Of a stretch of DNA of 64,000 nucleotides, positions 24,061 to 37,015 are shown one piece after another. The stretch's first letter is position 1. Each line of letters opens with the position of its first letter. Position numbers and translations under genes: made by a program. The notes under the pieces were generated by a model that made no database searches, was not told the origin of the DNA, and worked only from the letters and a program-made list of their open reading frames with translations. This stretch comes from Embiotoca jacksoni (lineage: Eukaryota > Chordata > Actinopteri > Embiotocidae). The DNA is taken from positions 19,526,881 through 19,590,880 of the forward strand of contig JAKOON010000007.1 of assembly GCA_022577435.1 (NCBI GenBank), given 5' to 3'.

Positions 24061-26355
24061 ACAGGTGGGGTGGCTTCCCCCACATACATTACCCTTACAT
24101 TATCATTATACTTTAACAGTAGATCAGATCAACCTATTTTTTTTAGGAGGCTATATACCCTAAGTTTTTAAGGTTAACAGATTTATAAAAAGATATCTCG
24201 ACTGACAATATTTTATGGTGAAATACATTTGGCATTTACATTGGCAGCTAAATTTTGAAAAATGTGAAGTTTGCGATTTCTCTGATCATAATCAGATGTA
24301 TTTCTGGACCACAGTGGGTGACTTTAAATCCGATATGAAACTGCTGGCTAAGGATAAATGTATATAGTAAGATTGTTATTCACATTGGCAGTAATGACAT
24401 CTGAATATGACAACTGGGGGTCATTAAAACTAACATTGGATCAGTGTGTAACTTTGACAAAATGTTGGATTCTATTTTTCTCTGGACCTAATCTGACTAG
24501 TGATGCCATGTTTTTTTGTTTTTTTTCTATTTTTGCCTCTGCAAAGGCAGCAGCCAATACTTTGAGGTGTTATATTTTGAGGTGGTCCATCCCATTCTCA
24601 TGAAAATCATACCTCAAAAAAACCTTGATGAAAATTCTTTAAGTTTATCACAAACTTTCGCCTGTTACCAAGGAGGGCTGATTCAATTTTTGGGGGTCAA
24701 AGATCAAGGTCACAGTTACCTCACATCCTCCCATTCTTGTGAACATAGTATCTCACACAGAAACGCACCACAGAAGAAGTGATAGAGGAATGAGGGACAA
24801 AGTAGTCCTTAACCCATTGGACCCCCCACTCCCTCCCTTCTACACACACACATACACACACCTACAGCACTCTCTCTTACTAGAAAGTTTTATCATCCCT
24901 GCTCACTCTGTTAGTTAATCATTTATATTAATTGTCAAATTACTTGAAGCATAGGCTGAGGAGGAGGAATGACAGGCAGAGCTGAATGAGCTAGACTGAA
25001 TCCCCCCGCTCGTCAATCAACCAGAGACCTAGTTAGTCACCAGTCATTTGTAACCCTTGCTCTGAAGCTCTCACATCTAAACTGGAAAATACCAAAAACA
25101 GCTCTGTTGTTATCACCCACCTGCTCCTTCTCAGAGATAGTATAGATAGTAATTATAGTAGGTGACTAAATATTCATGTTGACATTGACAATGGCAGCTG
25201 TTGTGGGGCAACTGCTTAACAAACAAGACTTAGAAAAACAACATAATTATTTTGTCAACATTATTGTTGACAAGTAATTTTATTATATTGTAGAGCATAA
25301 TATGAAAATGGTCACAAATGCATGCAGAGTACAGAATTTAATACTGAACAGAACCCACACAACTTGGTCTTCATTGGTCAGTTATGCACAGTTGCATAGT
25401 CCATACAACCATGGAAAGACTCTGAACATATACTTAACACAGAGTCTTCCAATAAGCAGACTAAAACCTTGCATAAAGAGCATTGTTGTTATTTACAACT
25501 TAGGCCAATGACTTTTGACCTCTTACTTAAGTCCATGTTGCACACATATACTTAGATAGTTTCTGAGAGCAAATTGTCACTGAGGGAAATGAAAGCAAAT
25601 GCTTTTGAATATATTATACATATTAGCATATGAATACAGATCTCACTTTCACACAGCCTCAGCACTGCATTTATCATTATTCGACTTAATTGGCTTTTCT
25701 CAAAATATAAATAAACCCACTCACTCTTTTAGTCACAACCTCGATCGTTTTTGACACCGCATAGAAACTGAACATTTAATAGCATTTCCTCAAAAGCCTG
25801 TTTTGTCTCACCATTTTTGGACAACATTCAGGTTTACAATAAAGGACTACACAACATTTGGGCAGAAATTCATGACCGTAGGTGTCTATCTTATTATGCT
25901 GTAACCAAATTAAAATGTCATGTGCCATTACGAAAGGCAGCTCCTTCAACTTTCCTACCACGAGGGTGGATAGTCTTTTTGATTGTGCTGCAGCCTCACT
26001 ATGTCCGACAGTCAATCATTTTGTTCCTTTTAAAAATAAATCAATGAAACAGAGGAGGCTAGCTTCTTCGTGCAATTCGCAAATGCAGGAAAGATAGATG
26101 GAAGATATAAGAAAACTCTCCATAATGCTTCGGCTGCATATTGGTCATCATTAAGAGAGGAGGACAAGAACCCCCGCCCCCCTAGCCTTCTTTTCAGCAC
26201 TGTTGCCTAGCTGACAAAGTCAGCTCTTGAGCCAGGTATTCCTTTATCTCTTTGTAGTGAGGGCTTTTTTTCAAATAGAATTTCACCTATTCAGGTAAAA
26301 ATGTATTACATTCTTCCTACAGCTGTATTGGTCTTTAGCGTGCTTTATCCAATGT
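24061..26355. other. No recognised gene
   Basis: AT-rich, unique-looking DNA. None of the short open frames has a recognisable domain. Confidence 0.55.
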
Positions 26356-26359
26356 CCTA

Positions 26360-27310
26360 TTTATTTATTTAGTACCAAATCACAACACAAGTTATCTCAA
26401 GGTATCTAACAAAGTCAAGTCCCTGCAAATTAACTTTATAGTGAGGAACCCCACAATTCAACAAAATCGCTTGCAACATTAAGAAAACTTTAGACAGACC
26501 CATCTTCCTCGACCAGTCGTGGAGAGGGAGCATAAGCAGCATAGAGATACAGTAGACAAAAGAACTGATGGTGTGGTCAATAGCCACAGACCGAAAACTT
26601 GCTGAACCAGGGCTTGAAAAAATGTCCCCTCGGGGATTAATAAAGTAACTACCTAACCTAACCTAACCTAGGGATACATGCAAAAAAGCACAAAACTACG
26701 CTAGGCAGGAGAACTGCACAGGCAAATAAACAATACATAAAACTTGAGACAGGGCATAAGGCTAGTTAGAAGCAGTCTTGGAATACATGCATGAACAGTG
26801 AAGGACAGCGTGAGGTAAGGTGGTGAAGAGAGGAGCTCAGTGCATCATTGACGGTGAATCAGCAGCCTTGGTTGATAGCAGCATAACTTCTGGATGAGTC
26901 AAGGTCACCTGAGTCATACCTAATAATAAAATGGTGTCAAAAAGTAAAGTTTTAAGCCTCATCTTAGAAGTATAGAGGGTGCTGCCGCCCGGACCCAACT
27001 AGAAACTGGTTCCATAAGACAGGGACCTAAAAGCTCGGCCTTCAATTCTACTTTTGTAAACTGAGAAACAAACGCAGGCTAGCATTTTGAAGGCTAAGCA
27101 CTATTTTATGACCATATGGTACTGTAAGCTTTTTAAGATAAGATTTGGCTTTGCTATTACAAACATTGCAAGTCAGCAGCAGAATTATTTTGCATTTTCT
27201 TGAATTTATGGGAAGCCAATGAAAATAAACTAAAACAGGAGAAATATGAGCTCACTTGCTGAACCCTGTCAGTACTTACAGCATTGTGGATCAACTGCAG
27301 GATTTTTAAA
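26360..27310 (-). mobile_element. L2-type LINE 3' region
   Basis: The left end (TTTATTTAGTACCAAATCAC) is the family 3' end. Near 27210 the minus strand encodes a SLHWLP-like block, typical of the end of L2 reverse transcriptases. The coding part is heavily mutated. A separate short tail with GGGATTAATAAAGT and four CCTAA units is inserted at about 26620-26670. Confidence 0.68.
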
Positions 27311-27319
27311 GAGTAATTG

Positions 27320-27715
27320 GAACATCCTGACAACAATACATTATTTGACTATTTGCATCGGAATGGTTTCTTTGAAGATTTCCAATGACCATTTAGAGCG
27401 CCTCATATCACAGAAACAGCAGTGGTTAAAGTTGCCAGTGATCATTTGATTGACTCAACAATAGATTTATGTATTTACTTGTCCTGAATTGACCACGATA
27501 ATCACAGCATTTTATTAGTGAGTGAAAGATTGGGATTAAAGGGGCAGCACTAGCCTGGTCTCAATCATATCAAATAGATTTGTTCAACAATGCATCCTCC
27601 ATGCAAATAAAGGTTGGTTGAGGAGTTCCACAGGGTTCTGTACCGGGACTGATACTTTTCACATACATGCCTCCGAAGGCAGTATTATTTGGAAACTTTG
27701 CATACATTTCCATTG
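27320..27715 (+). pseudogene. L2-type LINE reverse transcriptase, first half
   Basis: Degenerate but recognisable blocks are in order: FDYLHRNGFFEDFQ, ITETAVVKVASDH, then after a weak DTVDH-like stretch ERLGLKGAALAWSQSY, and GVPQGSVPG. The sequence stops at the LTR at 27716, exactly where the FHCYADD catalytic block should come. That block is found at 30637-30560 on the other strand. Confidence 0.82.
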
Positions 27716-28368
27716 TGTTCTGTATATTGAGTTGATGTTTAGATTATTTTAATTTATCCCCTGTTATTGCAGTTAGTTTCAGCAGTAGAAGTCTTCTTTT
27801 CATTCATTGGCCAATAGGATCACATGATGTGGCCAGAGCAATGATTCCAGCACACAGAAGAGGTGAGGGATCACATGTGAGCAGCTGATCCTCTGCCTTT
27901 CTTACGTTGAGTGCCTTGAGAAGCAATGCTTGTGAGTACCAAAATATCATGTGTGCTGAATTGTACCGTTTATTGACTGTTTACACAGAACTTTAACATA
28001 AAGAGGGACGTTTTTATGGAGCTAGTATTTTTAGCATCTAAGTTAGGGTAAAGCATTGTGATGACTCAGCAAAAATGTTAATTATTAAGCCATGCCTTGT
28101 TTGCTGAACAGGAAGGGGATTTAGCACAGTGTTTATTCTGTTTTGTATAACAGAGAAAGATATGCAAGTTTATTTTGACATACCTTATTGATTGAGCGAT
28201 TTATTTTGTCTTTATTTCAGTTTTACCAAAAAAAGATTGTTGTACATGAGAAGAGGAAAACAAACAGTAAAGGTTCATTCAACTTTACTTCTTCGTCTGA
28301 CTCTCTATACGACAGTATGTTCGCTATCTGTCGAAGTGTGGTCTGACACCTACTCTGAGGACAGAATA
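27716..28368 (+). repeat. BEL/Pao LTR, plus orientation (likely the original 5' LTR)
   Basis: It begins TGTTCTGTATATTGAGTTGA and ends GAGGACAGAATA. It matches the LTR at 30643-31274 in reverse complement over its whole length, with a few small indels. It is preceded by CATTG (27711-27715), which also abuts the outer end of the other LTR. The upstream sequence is the first half of an LINE reverse transcriptase, and no BEL coding sequence follows. Confidence 0.85.
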
Positions 28369-30554
28369 GTAAAAACGCAACTGCACAGCGGGCGACCTTC
28401 AATGGCTGTTTCTAACATTGCACAGCCATGTGTCTTGGAAGACACAAGATAACTCCATATCAAATCAGCAGAGATACCTTGACTACCTGAGTCTTAGTGC
28501 CCAGTTTGGATCATACTCCATAACCACTATCCTAAACTGCTTATGGGAAACTAAATAGCATCTTGTCATCAGACCAAACCTGGTGCTCTCTCTGTTGAAA
28601 GGACTGTATACAATCAAGTCTGTAATGGAGGGTTTATGTTCTTTTGTTTGAAGACTTGTGTGCAGAGAATGAAATGCACCTGCTGATTAAGAGGGCTTGT
28701 ACTGTATGGTATGGTAAACTGTAAGGGTTTAGATTGAATCTAGTTTTATTCATTTGGTACTCAAGTAAGGGCAGTCAGCCTGGGGAACTGATTTCAAAAA
28801 GGTCATTTATAGAGTTACATTTTGGGGCAGCAACTATATGGAATTGCTGTCTTGTGAGGTTGCCCTGTTTGGTATCGTTGTGCCTCGACTCTTACTGGCT
28901 GGGCTGAATTAGCTTTGCACAAAGTTTAATGAGTGAGGAGGACCACCGTTGTTGATTTAGATTATTCTATAGTGAAATTAATGCAGCTCAAATATGGTAA
29001 ATTTAACAGATTATTAGTGAGTGATTGTTGTCTGAAATATTAGTGCACATTGTGGATAGAAGCATGTTTTCAGGTGGTGATAAACTCTTAAATGCAGTCA
29101 TTGTACTTAACTTGTATTGGCTGGAATCACATTTTGACATCCCAATCTCACATTCATTCAAATTCAACAACAGAGCAATGTACACTTTCAGTGTAAGTAA
29201 TCGTTCTGCTTCCATTTTGACTACATTTATTTGTAGTTTGCTGAAATGTCTAAATAATGACTGTAAAGTAGTGGTAGTGCCATCCTAATCATCTGAACAT
29301 GATCTGAAATTTGATCATACCAGAGTTAGAGTGCACTGTTGAAAATAAAGAGGCTAAGCTGAGGAGTAAATTGAACAAGTGTAAATTATAAATTTCACCA
29401 GAATGCTTGATATCAATGAGTTTTGACCTCATGCAGATGGTGTTGTTGTCACCATCAGGTGACCCTCTGACCTCCACCCCTCAGTCTCACCCTCTTTCTT
29501 TCCCTCTCTCAGGACTGTATGATGTCATGTCTCAGTGCCTCACCCTTCCCATGGGACCATAACCAATCAGCCAAAGTGCTGTCCCCCCACTGAACCTCTT
29601 AACTCTCCAACCTTTCCTCAAGCTTTTGACCTGTCACCTCACCATTATCTGCCGAGCGACACCTACCACCGACATCCTCAGTGCGTTCATAGGTGTGAAG
29701 AGAGAGGCGCGTAAACACGGGATCTTTGTGTCTGTCTTCATGTGTTGGAGTGTATCCACCTACGTTTCAGAATGTGAGGAATTATGTCAGTGAGTGATAA
29801 TCTTTTGGTCATGGTCACATAAGTCAAAAGCATTGCTTCTAAGTAAAGCAATAACAATTCAGGAGTGATAGTCACACAAACACACTTAAAGGCATATTAA
29901 TCATACTATATCAAAGGGTAGACATTTCACAAACACACAGACTAAAATTATGTATTTGTTGCCAAGTGTGTTAAATGACTTAAATCTTAATGATACAGAT
30001 TGACAATGCCATACCAGAAATTACCATTCCTTGAGGATGTATTCCATTAAAAAAAGTTGAAGCAAAACACAATGTGAGTGAAGAGCTGAGTAAAAGAAGG
30101 CTTTGAGTTAGTACCAACAGACTACATGATAAATGATTACATATTAAAATGTTAGCAGTCAACCCTGTTAACACACAATTACAACAATAGTCTTCTTAGG
30201 GTACTTCAAACATTAAAGAGAGAAACCCAACAATTTGAAAATTTGCATCACCCCTCTTTACTAGTGCTGCTCTGGTCTGTGCAACTCTGTGTAAAAGCAT
30301 GAACTGTTGTCATCTGGATCCAGTCTCTGTCACCTTGTTGTGACACCCTTCTTCTTTTGGAAGCTCTAGTGGTTACAAGTAGGCCTGGACTGTGAGAATT
30401 ATGAGAATAATAGGAGACTATGAGCTCTTATGATTGCTTTTCAGAAAATTACTGTAACATTCTGATAATAATGAAGTCCAGCTTAGCATGGACTCATTTT
30501 TGTGTTAGTTAAATGACATAGAAATAGAAAACTTCAAGTCATCCAGGTCTTTAC
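28369..30554. other. Segment between the two opposed BEL LTRs
   Basis: There is no recognisable gene. It appears to be flanking DNA carried along by the inversion. Near 29495-29513 there is a pyrimidine tract ending CAG, followed by a short open stretch (see findings). Confidence 0.5.
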
Positions 30555-30642
30555 TGTCAATTCATGCTTGAAATGTTACCTGCTGGTTTGTTTCAGCAGG
30601 CTTCATAGATAAATATAGCTGGGTGTCATTTGCATCGCAATG
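30555..30642 (-). pseudogene. L2-type LINE reverse transcriptase, second piece
   Basis: On the minus strand directly after the LTR and CATTG, the frame reads HCDANDTQLYLSMKPAETNQ, a mutated form of the LINE YADDTQLYLS catalytic block. It continues where the plus-strand fragment at 27.3-27.7 kb stops. Downstream similarity fades by about 30.4 kb. Confidence 0.8.
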
Positions 30643-31274
30643 TATTCTGTCCTCAGAGTAGGTGTCAGACCACACTTCAACGGATAGCGAACATACTGTT
30701 GTATAGAGAGTCAGACGAAGAAGTATAGTTGAATGAACCTTTACTATTTGTTTTCCTCTTCTCATGTACAACAATCTTTTTTTGGTAAAACTGAAATAAA
30801 GACAAAATAAATTGCTCAATCAATGTCTGTTATACAAAACAGAATAAACACTGTGCTAAATCCCCTTCCTTTTCAGCAAACAAGGCATGGCTTAATAATT
30901 AACATTTTTGCTGAGTCATCACAATGCTTTACCCTAACTTAGATGCTAAAAATACTAGCGCCATAAAAACATCCCTCTGTATGTTAAAGTTCTGTGTAAA
31001 CATTCAATAAACGGTACAATTCAGCGCACATTATATTTTGGTACTCACAAGCATTGCTTCTCAAGGCACTCAAGTAAGAAAGGCAGAGGATCAGCTGCTC
31101 ACATGTGATCCCTCACCTCTGCTGTGAGCTGGAATCATTGCTCTGGCCACATCATGTGACCCTATTGGCCAATGAATGAGAAGACTTCTACTGCTGAAAC
31201 TAACTGCAATAACACATGCAACCACCAGGGGGATCAATTGAAGTAATCTAAACATCAACTCAATATACAGAACA
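30643..31274 (-). repeat. BEL/Pao 3' LTR, minus orientation
   Basis: On the minus strand it starts TGTTCTGTATATTGAG directly after a purine-rich AAACAGGGAG tract, the expected place for a polypurine tract, and ends GAATA. CATTG follows at 30642-30638. Compared with the plus copy it lacks about 30 bp around 30815 and has an extra stretch with CCACCAGGGGG near 31220-31235. Confidence 0.88.
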
Positions 31275-31373
31275 CTCCCTGTTTAGGATTGATAAAATCC
31301 ACTATTTCAATTTCAGAACAGTTGAGAGTCTATAAGTCACTGAACTTGTATTTTTTTTTTTTTTTTTTTTTTT

Positions 31374-32718
31374 TTAACAGTCTTTGATGCTCATCAGTAA
31401 GACTGTCTCAGAAACAGACCTTAGAAAAGTCTTTGCTGAACTAGATCTCGTCACTTTCAGTTCAACTTTCCTCACTTTGCCATCTTGACTGGGGAATGTC
31501 TTCGATACCAGTGCCATTGGCCATTCATTTCGTTTTGCTTGGCTGTCTTTAAGCAGGACTAGATCGCTTACTTGGGAGGTTGAGTTTGTATTCCAGCCAT
31601 TTGTTTTGTTTTTGAAGGTTAGAGAGATAGTTCTTTCTCCACCTGTTCCAAAAACAGTCTGCAAGGTGTTGCACCTGCCTCCATTGTCGATGGTGGAGGT
31701 CTTTGCTACTAAAAGTCCCCGGAGGAGGAACAGGAGTGCAGATTTTGAGATAGCAAGAAGGATGGTGTCAGTAGAAACGGTGACTCAGGATCTCATGAGA
31801 TTGGTGCCAAGGGCCTTGCATTGCTGTCACTTCAGCCATCAAAGTGGACGGTACTTCATGTGTGAGGTGTGGGGGGTTGCTTTCCTGCAGCATTGAATCT
31901 AGAATACGACGGGACATTCTGATCATGCGTTCCCACACCCCCCCATGTGGGAAGAGTGTGGGGGGTTGAATGTCTACATGCAGCCTTCCTCTCCCAAATA
32001 CTTCCTAACTAAAGGCTCACTGGTTCCATTAATGAGCAGGCCCAACTCTCTGCAAGCGCCCTTAAAATTGGTTCCACAGTCCGAACGGATCTGTTTGACT
32101 GGGCCCCGCAAAGCAAAGAATCGCCGTAAGGCGTTGATGAAACAAGATGCATCCATTGACTCAATGAGTTCTATGTGCACTGCACGGGTGCTCATGCAAG
32201 TAAACAATACTGCCCACCTTTTGCTGTTGGCCTGGCCTCCGCGCATTCTCCTTGTGGTGACAGTCCATGGGCCAAACACATCAAGCCCCACATGGGTGGT
32301 TCCATGCTTAGGCGGTCAAAGGGAAGATCCGCCATCTTCTGTTCAACAGTTCTCCCTTGAAGTTTGCTACACAGGACACACTTGAGGATCATGTTGTTGA
32401 TAGACCTCTTGGCTCCTATGACCCAGAATCCTGCTGTGCGAACAGCACCCTCTGTGAGCACACGTCCTTGGTGTTCACTCTTTCATGGAAATGTCTCACA
32501 AGTAGTGTTGCTACATGGCTAAGATTAGGAATGATTTGAAGGAACTTCTCGGTTACATCGACCATTGCCTGCTTCAGCCTGCCTCCAACCCTCAGCAGGC
32601 CATTTTCATCAACCCATGGGCTTAGTCCTTTCAGAGGGCTGCTTTTGGGGATTGCCTTACCGGTGGTCAAGGGAGGGGAGTGTGGTGGCAAAAGGCTGTA
32701 CTTCAACATCATTGTCAC
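31374..32718 (-). pseudogene. BEL/Pao integrase, frameshifted
   Basis: The zinc-binding N terminus is visible at 32500-32330 (LVRHFHERVN, then LKCVLCSKLQ in another frame). The core has the first Asp in MGLDVFGPW near 32282 and the second in RSDCGTNFKG near 32080. The Glu region near 31940 is in a shifted frame, apparently through one extra G in a run of seven Gs. A C-terminal domain typical of Pao integrases (LVLLKDSQAKRNEWP) covers 31664-31374. Confidence 0.86.
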
Positions 32719-34529
32719 GACAAATTAGCTCACAAGGCTCCTCTTCTGAAGCTGGTGTCGTCCCAGACTGAGCAAAGAACGGAGGTCCCCTGAGCCATGT
32801 TGTGCTGGCGAGGTCAGCTGCACTTACAGATCGAGTGCCATGATCAGCGGGGTTCTGTGTGGAACACACATAGTGCCATTGCTTAGGGTTTGTTGATTTC
32901 CTGATTCGTTGAACTCTGTTACACACGTAGACATGGAATCGCCTGCTCTGGTTATGCATGTAACCAAGGACCACTCGGCCATCTGTATAGAAGTGTACTG
33001 TATCCAAGCTCGTATCCAGTTCATTCTGGATTAGCTCAGCTACTTCAACTGCTAACACTGCAGCACCCAATTCAAGCCTTGGGATGGTGTGTGCAGCCAC
33101 GGGTGCCAACTTTGCCCTCCCAAGTATGAATCCTATGGAGCATTCTCCAGTGCTGTTGATCACTTTGAGGTAGGCCAAAGAAGCAATAGCCTTAACTGAA
33201 GCATCGGCAAACACATGGATCTCTTTTCTCTGTGCTGTCAAAAGGGTAGAGGTTGTGTAAGCCCGCTGAATCTCCAACCCTTTCAGTTCCTCCAAGGATT
33301 TTTTTTTCCATAACTTCCACTCTGCCTCCTTCACCTCTGGAAGGGGTGTGTCCCAATCAGGATTTTCTGAAGAGATGAGCTCTCGGAGAATCATCTTCCC
33401 TCTGATGGTAACAGGTGCTACAAGGCCAAGAGGATCAAACAAATTGTTCACTGTAGCTAGAACACCCCTGCGTGTGAAGGGTTTGTCCAAAGATGCCACC
33501 TTGACAGTGAAGACATCCTTCTTGAGATCCCAGCCCAGTCCCAAGCTACGTTGGATGAAGGAGACATCATTATCCAAATCCAGATCTCTCAGATCCGTAG
33601 CATGGTCGTGTGTGGGAAAGGCTTCAAGGACTTCAGTGCCGTTTGATGCTATTTTGTGAAGTCACAAGTTTGAGGCAGGCAACATCCATGTTCTCTTAAG
33701 CAGACCTCTGTGGCCGATGGGAGTGATGTTAGGCCATCATCAACATAGAAATTGCGCTCCATGAAGTGCTTAGCATCTTCCCCATGTTCTCTCTCCATCC
33801 TGTGCAGCGCGACGAAGACCATAGATAGCGACAGCAGGGGATGAGCTGTTTCCAAATATGTGCACCTTCATTCTGTATTCAGCAATCTCATTCCTGAAAT
33901 AATTTCCTCTGAACCACAGGAAATGAAGAAAGTTGCGAGAGTCTTCGCTGACAAGGAAACTGTGGAACATTTGTTCAATGTCAGCTATGATGGCTGTGTT
34001 CTCCTCACAGCAGGACTCCAAGCAAAGTGTTGTTCAAGTGTGGGCCGGTAAGTAGCACACCATTGAGAGAGATGCCAGGGTATTGAGCGCTAGAGTTGAA
34101 AACAACACATATTTTCCCTGGCTTGTATGAATGGTATACTCCAAAAATGGGTAAATACTAACATGCCTCTCCTTCTGACAGAGGTGGTGCGAGCTCAATG
34201 TGGTCACAATCAAACATTTTCTGCTTGAAGGCCACAAAGTGGGCTCTCATTTCTGGTTTCTTTTCGAGAGAATGACAAAGAGAGTTTAAGCGCATTACTG
34301 CCTGTTCTCTGTTGTTTAGAAGATGTGATCGAGGTGCTTGAAATGGAAGAAGTACTACCCAGCTGTTACTTTCATCAATGTGCATTTCTCGGTCCACGAT
34401 CTTTAGGAACTGCCTATCTTCAACAGAAAGGCCCACCTTGTCATCGTCTCGAGTTGTCTCAAAGATGTTCTTTCCTAGAGTGCAGTCACCTGAAGTTGGT
34501 TTGAAACTGTCTGAAGAGACTTGCTGCAA
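32657..34529 (-). pseudogene. BEL/Pao reverse transcriptase and RNase H, frameshifted
   Basis: The reverse transcriptase is spread over several frames from 34529 to 33650. The catalytic YVDD is at about 33747-33736, with MERNFYVDDGLTS around it. A long open block (33577-32657, 306 residues) then carries the connection and RNase H domains. Its acidic residues are present: Asp125 in HVFADAS, Glu169 in IPRLELGAAV and Asp199 in FYTDGRVVLGY. The breaks near 34160, 33770 and 33650 prevent a single product. Confidence 0.88.
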
Positions 34530-35770
34530 AGCTGGCCTGGTATGTTTTTCGCCCGTTGCCCGTTTTCAAGCACGCTAGTGCGGAATGAGGTCACCTCCGT
34601 TGGTCTGTGGGCATGTCCCAAACAAACATCCCCGATAATAACCCAACCGAGGTCGAGCCTCTGAGCATAAGGGGAGTCATGTGGACCATTGCGCTGTTCT
34701 CGCACCTTATGCAATCGTATGATGTTGCATCCCAGGAGAATGAGTATCTGGGCGTTTGGATCCAAAGGTGGTATCTTGTGAGCAATGGACCTGAGGTGAG
34801 GGTGATGTTTTGCAACCTCTGGAGAGGGGATTTCAGACCAATCTTCCTGCAGGTCATTGCATTCGACGAGAGTGGGCAGCAGGACGCTAACTGTGTCATC
34901 TAAAGATTCAACTACAAATTTGGTTGCTGTTCTCCCTGAGGTCTCTGTGGTTCCTGCACATGTGTGGACAGTATAAGGATCCTCTGATCCTTGAATATGA
35001 AACAGACTGAAAAAATCTGACCTGGCCAATGATCTATTACTTTGTTCATCCAACATAATATAATAGACTCTTTTTGCTCTGTCTGGGTGAGCGTGGGGGT
35101 ACATTTGGGCCAAAAGGATCTTCGAACAGGATCTGGAGCCTTTACCTATTCCACAGACCTCTGTGCACTTTGAGCTAACAGTCGGCTGAGGCCCTTCATC
35201 CTCCCCGCCATGCTCTAAAGGGGTGTCGTTGGTGACCCATGGAAGAGGTCCAGCATGTCGAGCGGTGACATGACTGTTGTCTCTACATTCAGCACATTTC
35301 AAGGTTGCTTTACAGCTCTTTGCAAAATGAGTAATGGAGGAACACCTGAAACATATGTCGTTTTCTTTTAGATACATCTTGTGTTCCTCTAATGATTTGA
35401 CTCTGAAACCTCTGCACCTCTTTAAGGGGTGAGGCTTCTTGTGAATTGGGCACTGTTTATCCATGTCGCTGAGTTTAGTTGCTGAAACATTTGTCTGAGG
35501 AGCTGACTTGAGGTTAGGGATCAAGCCACCTACTTGAGATCCTGAACTGATTTCTGTCTTGTAAGTGGAAATGCGGCATTTATCAAAGTCTTGTTTTCTC
35601 CCAATATACTCCGACCTTGTAACCACAGGGGTTGTTGAAAAAAAGAAACTTGGGTCATTTCTTCGTTGTGCTTCATTACATATGAAGCTTGTGAAGAATG
35701 CAAAAGGAGGGAAGAAAGTATGGTGCTCCTCTTTGAACACTGAACCCTCCACAAGCCACTTCTTCTGCAA
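34475..35770 (-). pseudogene. BEL/Pao nucleocapsid and protease segment
   Basis: This is a 431-residue open stretch. Residues about 140-153 form a CX2CX4HX4C zinc knuckle (CFRCSSITHFAKSC), and 159-172 a second CX2CX4HX4H finger, as is usual in Pao gag. Residue 241 is the Asp of the aspartic protease motif, here MLDEQSNRS. The stretch stops before the reverse transcriptase because the frame changes near 34500. It is probably a fragment of one longer gag-pol frame, not a separate gene. Confidence 0.85.
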
Positions 35771-35838
35771 ACCACGAGGGAGCTTTTCAAAAATGGGGCC
35801 CTAGTGGTGTCCAAATATGACAGCCCAGGCAGATTTCC

Positions 35839-37015
35839 TTAAGATTTAACAGCCTCCAATTCCTTTAATAAATCACCCAACTGTCTGAGTTTCACAGGGT
35901 CATCATGTTTAATTTTTGGGAAGTTCTCTATTTTCTCAAAGAGTGCCTTCTCCACAACTTCGGGAGCACCATAGCACTCCTCCAAGCATTCCCAAGCTCT
36001 CTGTAGACCTACTGCTGGGTTTGCCACATGTACAGAACGAACTCTTGTTACATGCTCTGCTGACTCACTTCCCAGCCATTTCGTTAAGAGGTCAAGCTCC
36101 TCACTGCCAGTTAAGTTTAGTCCACCGATAGCATTGTAGAATGAGGACTTCCAGGCTGCATCATTTTCTACTTTGTCGTTGAATTTAACAAGGCTGGAGT
36201 TCACTAGCTCACGACATAGTAAATATCTCGTTTCACCTACCCCAATTCTGTCGTCGTTTTGTGGGTAACATGCTGCCCTATCAACTGGAGAGTAGGCAGC
36301 TGGCCAAAAGAGGGTTGTGCTAAAGAACAAGAATTAGCCGCTGGGAAATCATGAGGTACAATAAGATGCAATTGCGTCTGCCTTTTTGGCTGTGACCTGG
36401 AGATGTCATTTTCCTGACCCATGGAGCTTTGACAAAACGCAGGTGTTGGGCTTTTGGGCTGTGCTGTTGCATGCATATCATCATAGTAACCACTCTGGGG
36501 CACAGCACTGAGGATACCAGTGTGTACTAGGGGAGTTATGAGGATGCTCTCTCAACTGCTGGTGGGGTTGTGGGACTGGCAGACATGTACTGAGTTTAGG
36601 AGCTCCACAATCAGAGTTATGCAGCTGGGACTGTTGTTCGACAGTCATGAGTACACTGAGCAGCTCCTTCTGCTGTATCCTGAAAGTCCCACTTACTACC
36701 TCTGCAAGACTCCGGTTCAAGAGCTGCCTCCAGGACCTGAGCCTCTGCTTCAGCTGCTGCTACTTCCCTTTCACAGTTCAGAGTGGACAGCCTAGCCGCT
36801 ATATGAGCCTCTTTCACTTTTAGTTCTGCCTCCTGTTGTGCAAATGCTGCACGTGCTTTAGCTGCTTGCACCTTGGCACGTGCCACAACAGCAGCTGTTG
36901 TAGCAGATGATTTTGATCTAGATGTGGAGGCAGAATTTTCGGAAAGAGTTAAAAGGGGGCCCGTACGTTGAATATGAGCATCCACGTCTGATTCCTTTTC
37001 ATCATTCCTCGACAT
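35839..37015 (-). pseudogene. BEL/Pao gag region, frameshifted
   Basis: The gag start is taken at MSRNDEKESD (37015). The first block (to 36617) is Ala-, Glu- and Lys-rich and looks like a coiled coil, for example AKVQAAKARAAFAQQEAELK. After frame changes between 36617 and 36330, a second block (36330-35839) holds a Pao-type gag core with LTGSEELDLLTKWLG and LQRAWECLEECYGAPEVVEK, ending in a stop. Gag would form the particle that packages the RNA. Confidence 0.85.

Noticed and set aside
26640..26670. CCTAA repeats as interstitial telomere
   Set aside because: The unit is CCTAA, not CCCTAA, only about four copies, and it sits at the tail of a SINE/LINE-like repeat.
34607..34903. Plus-strand open frame within the BEL element
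   Set aside because: It is antisense to the protease region, which has clear conserved motifs on the minus strand.
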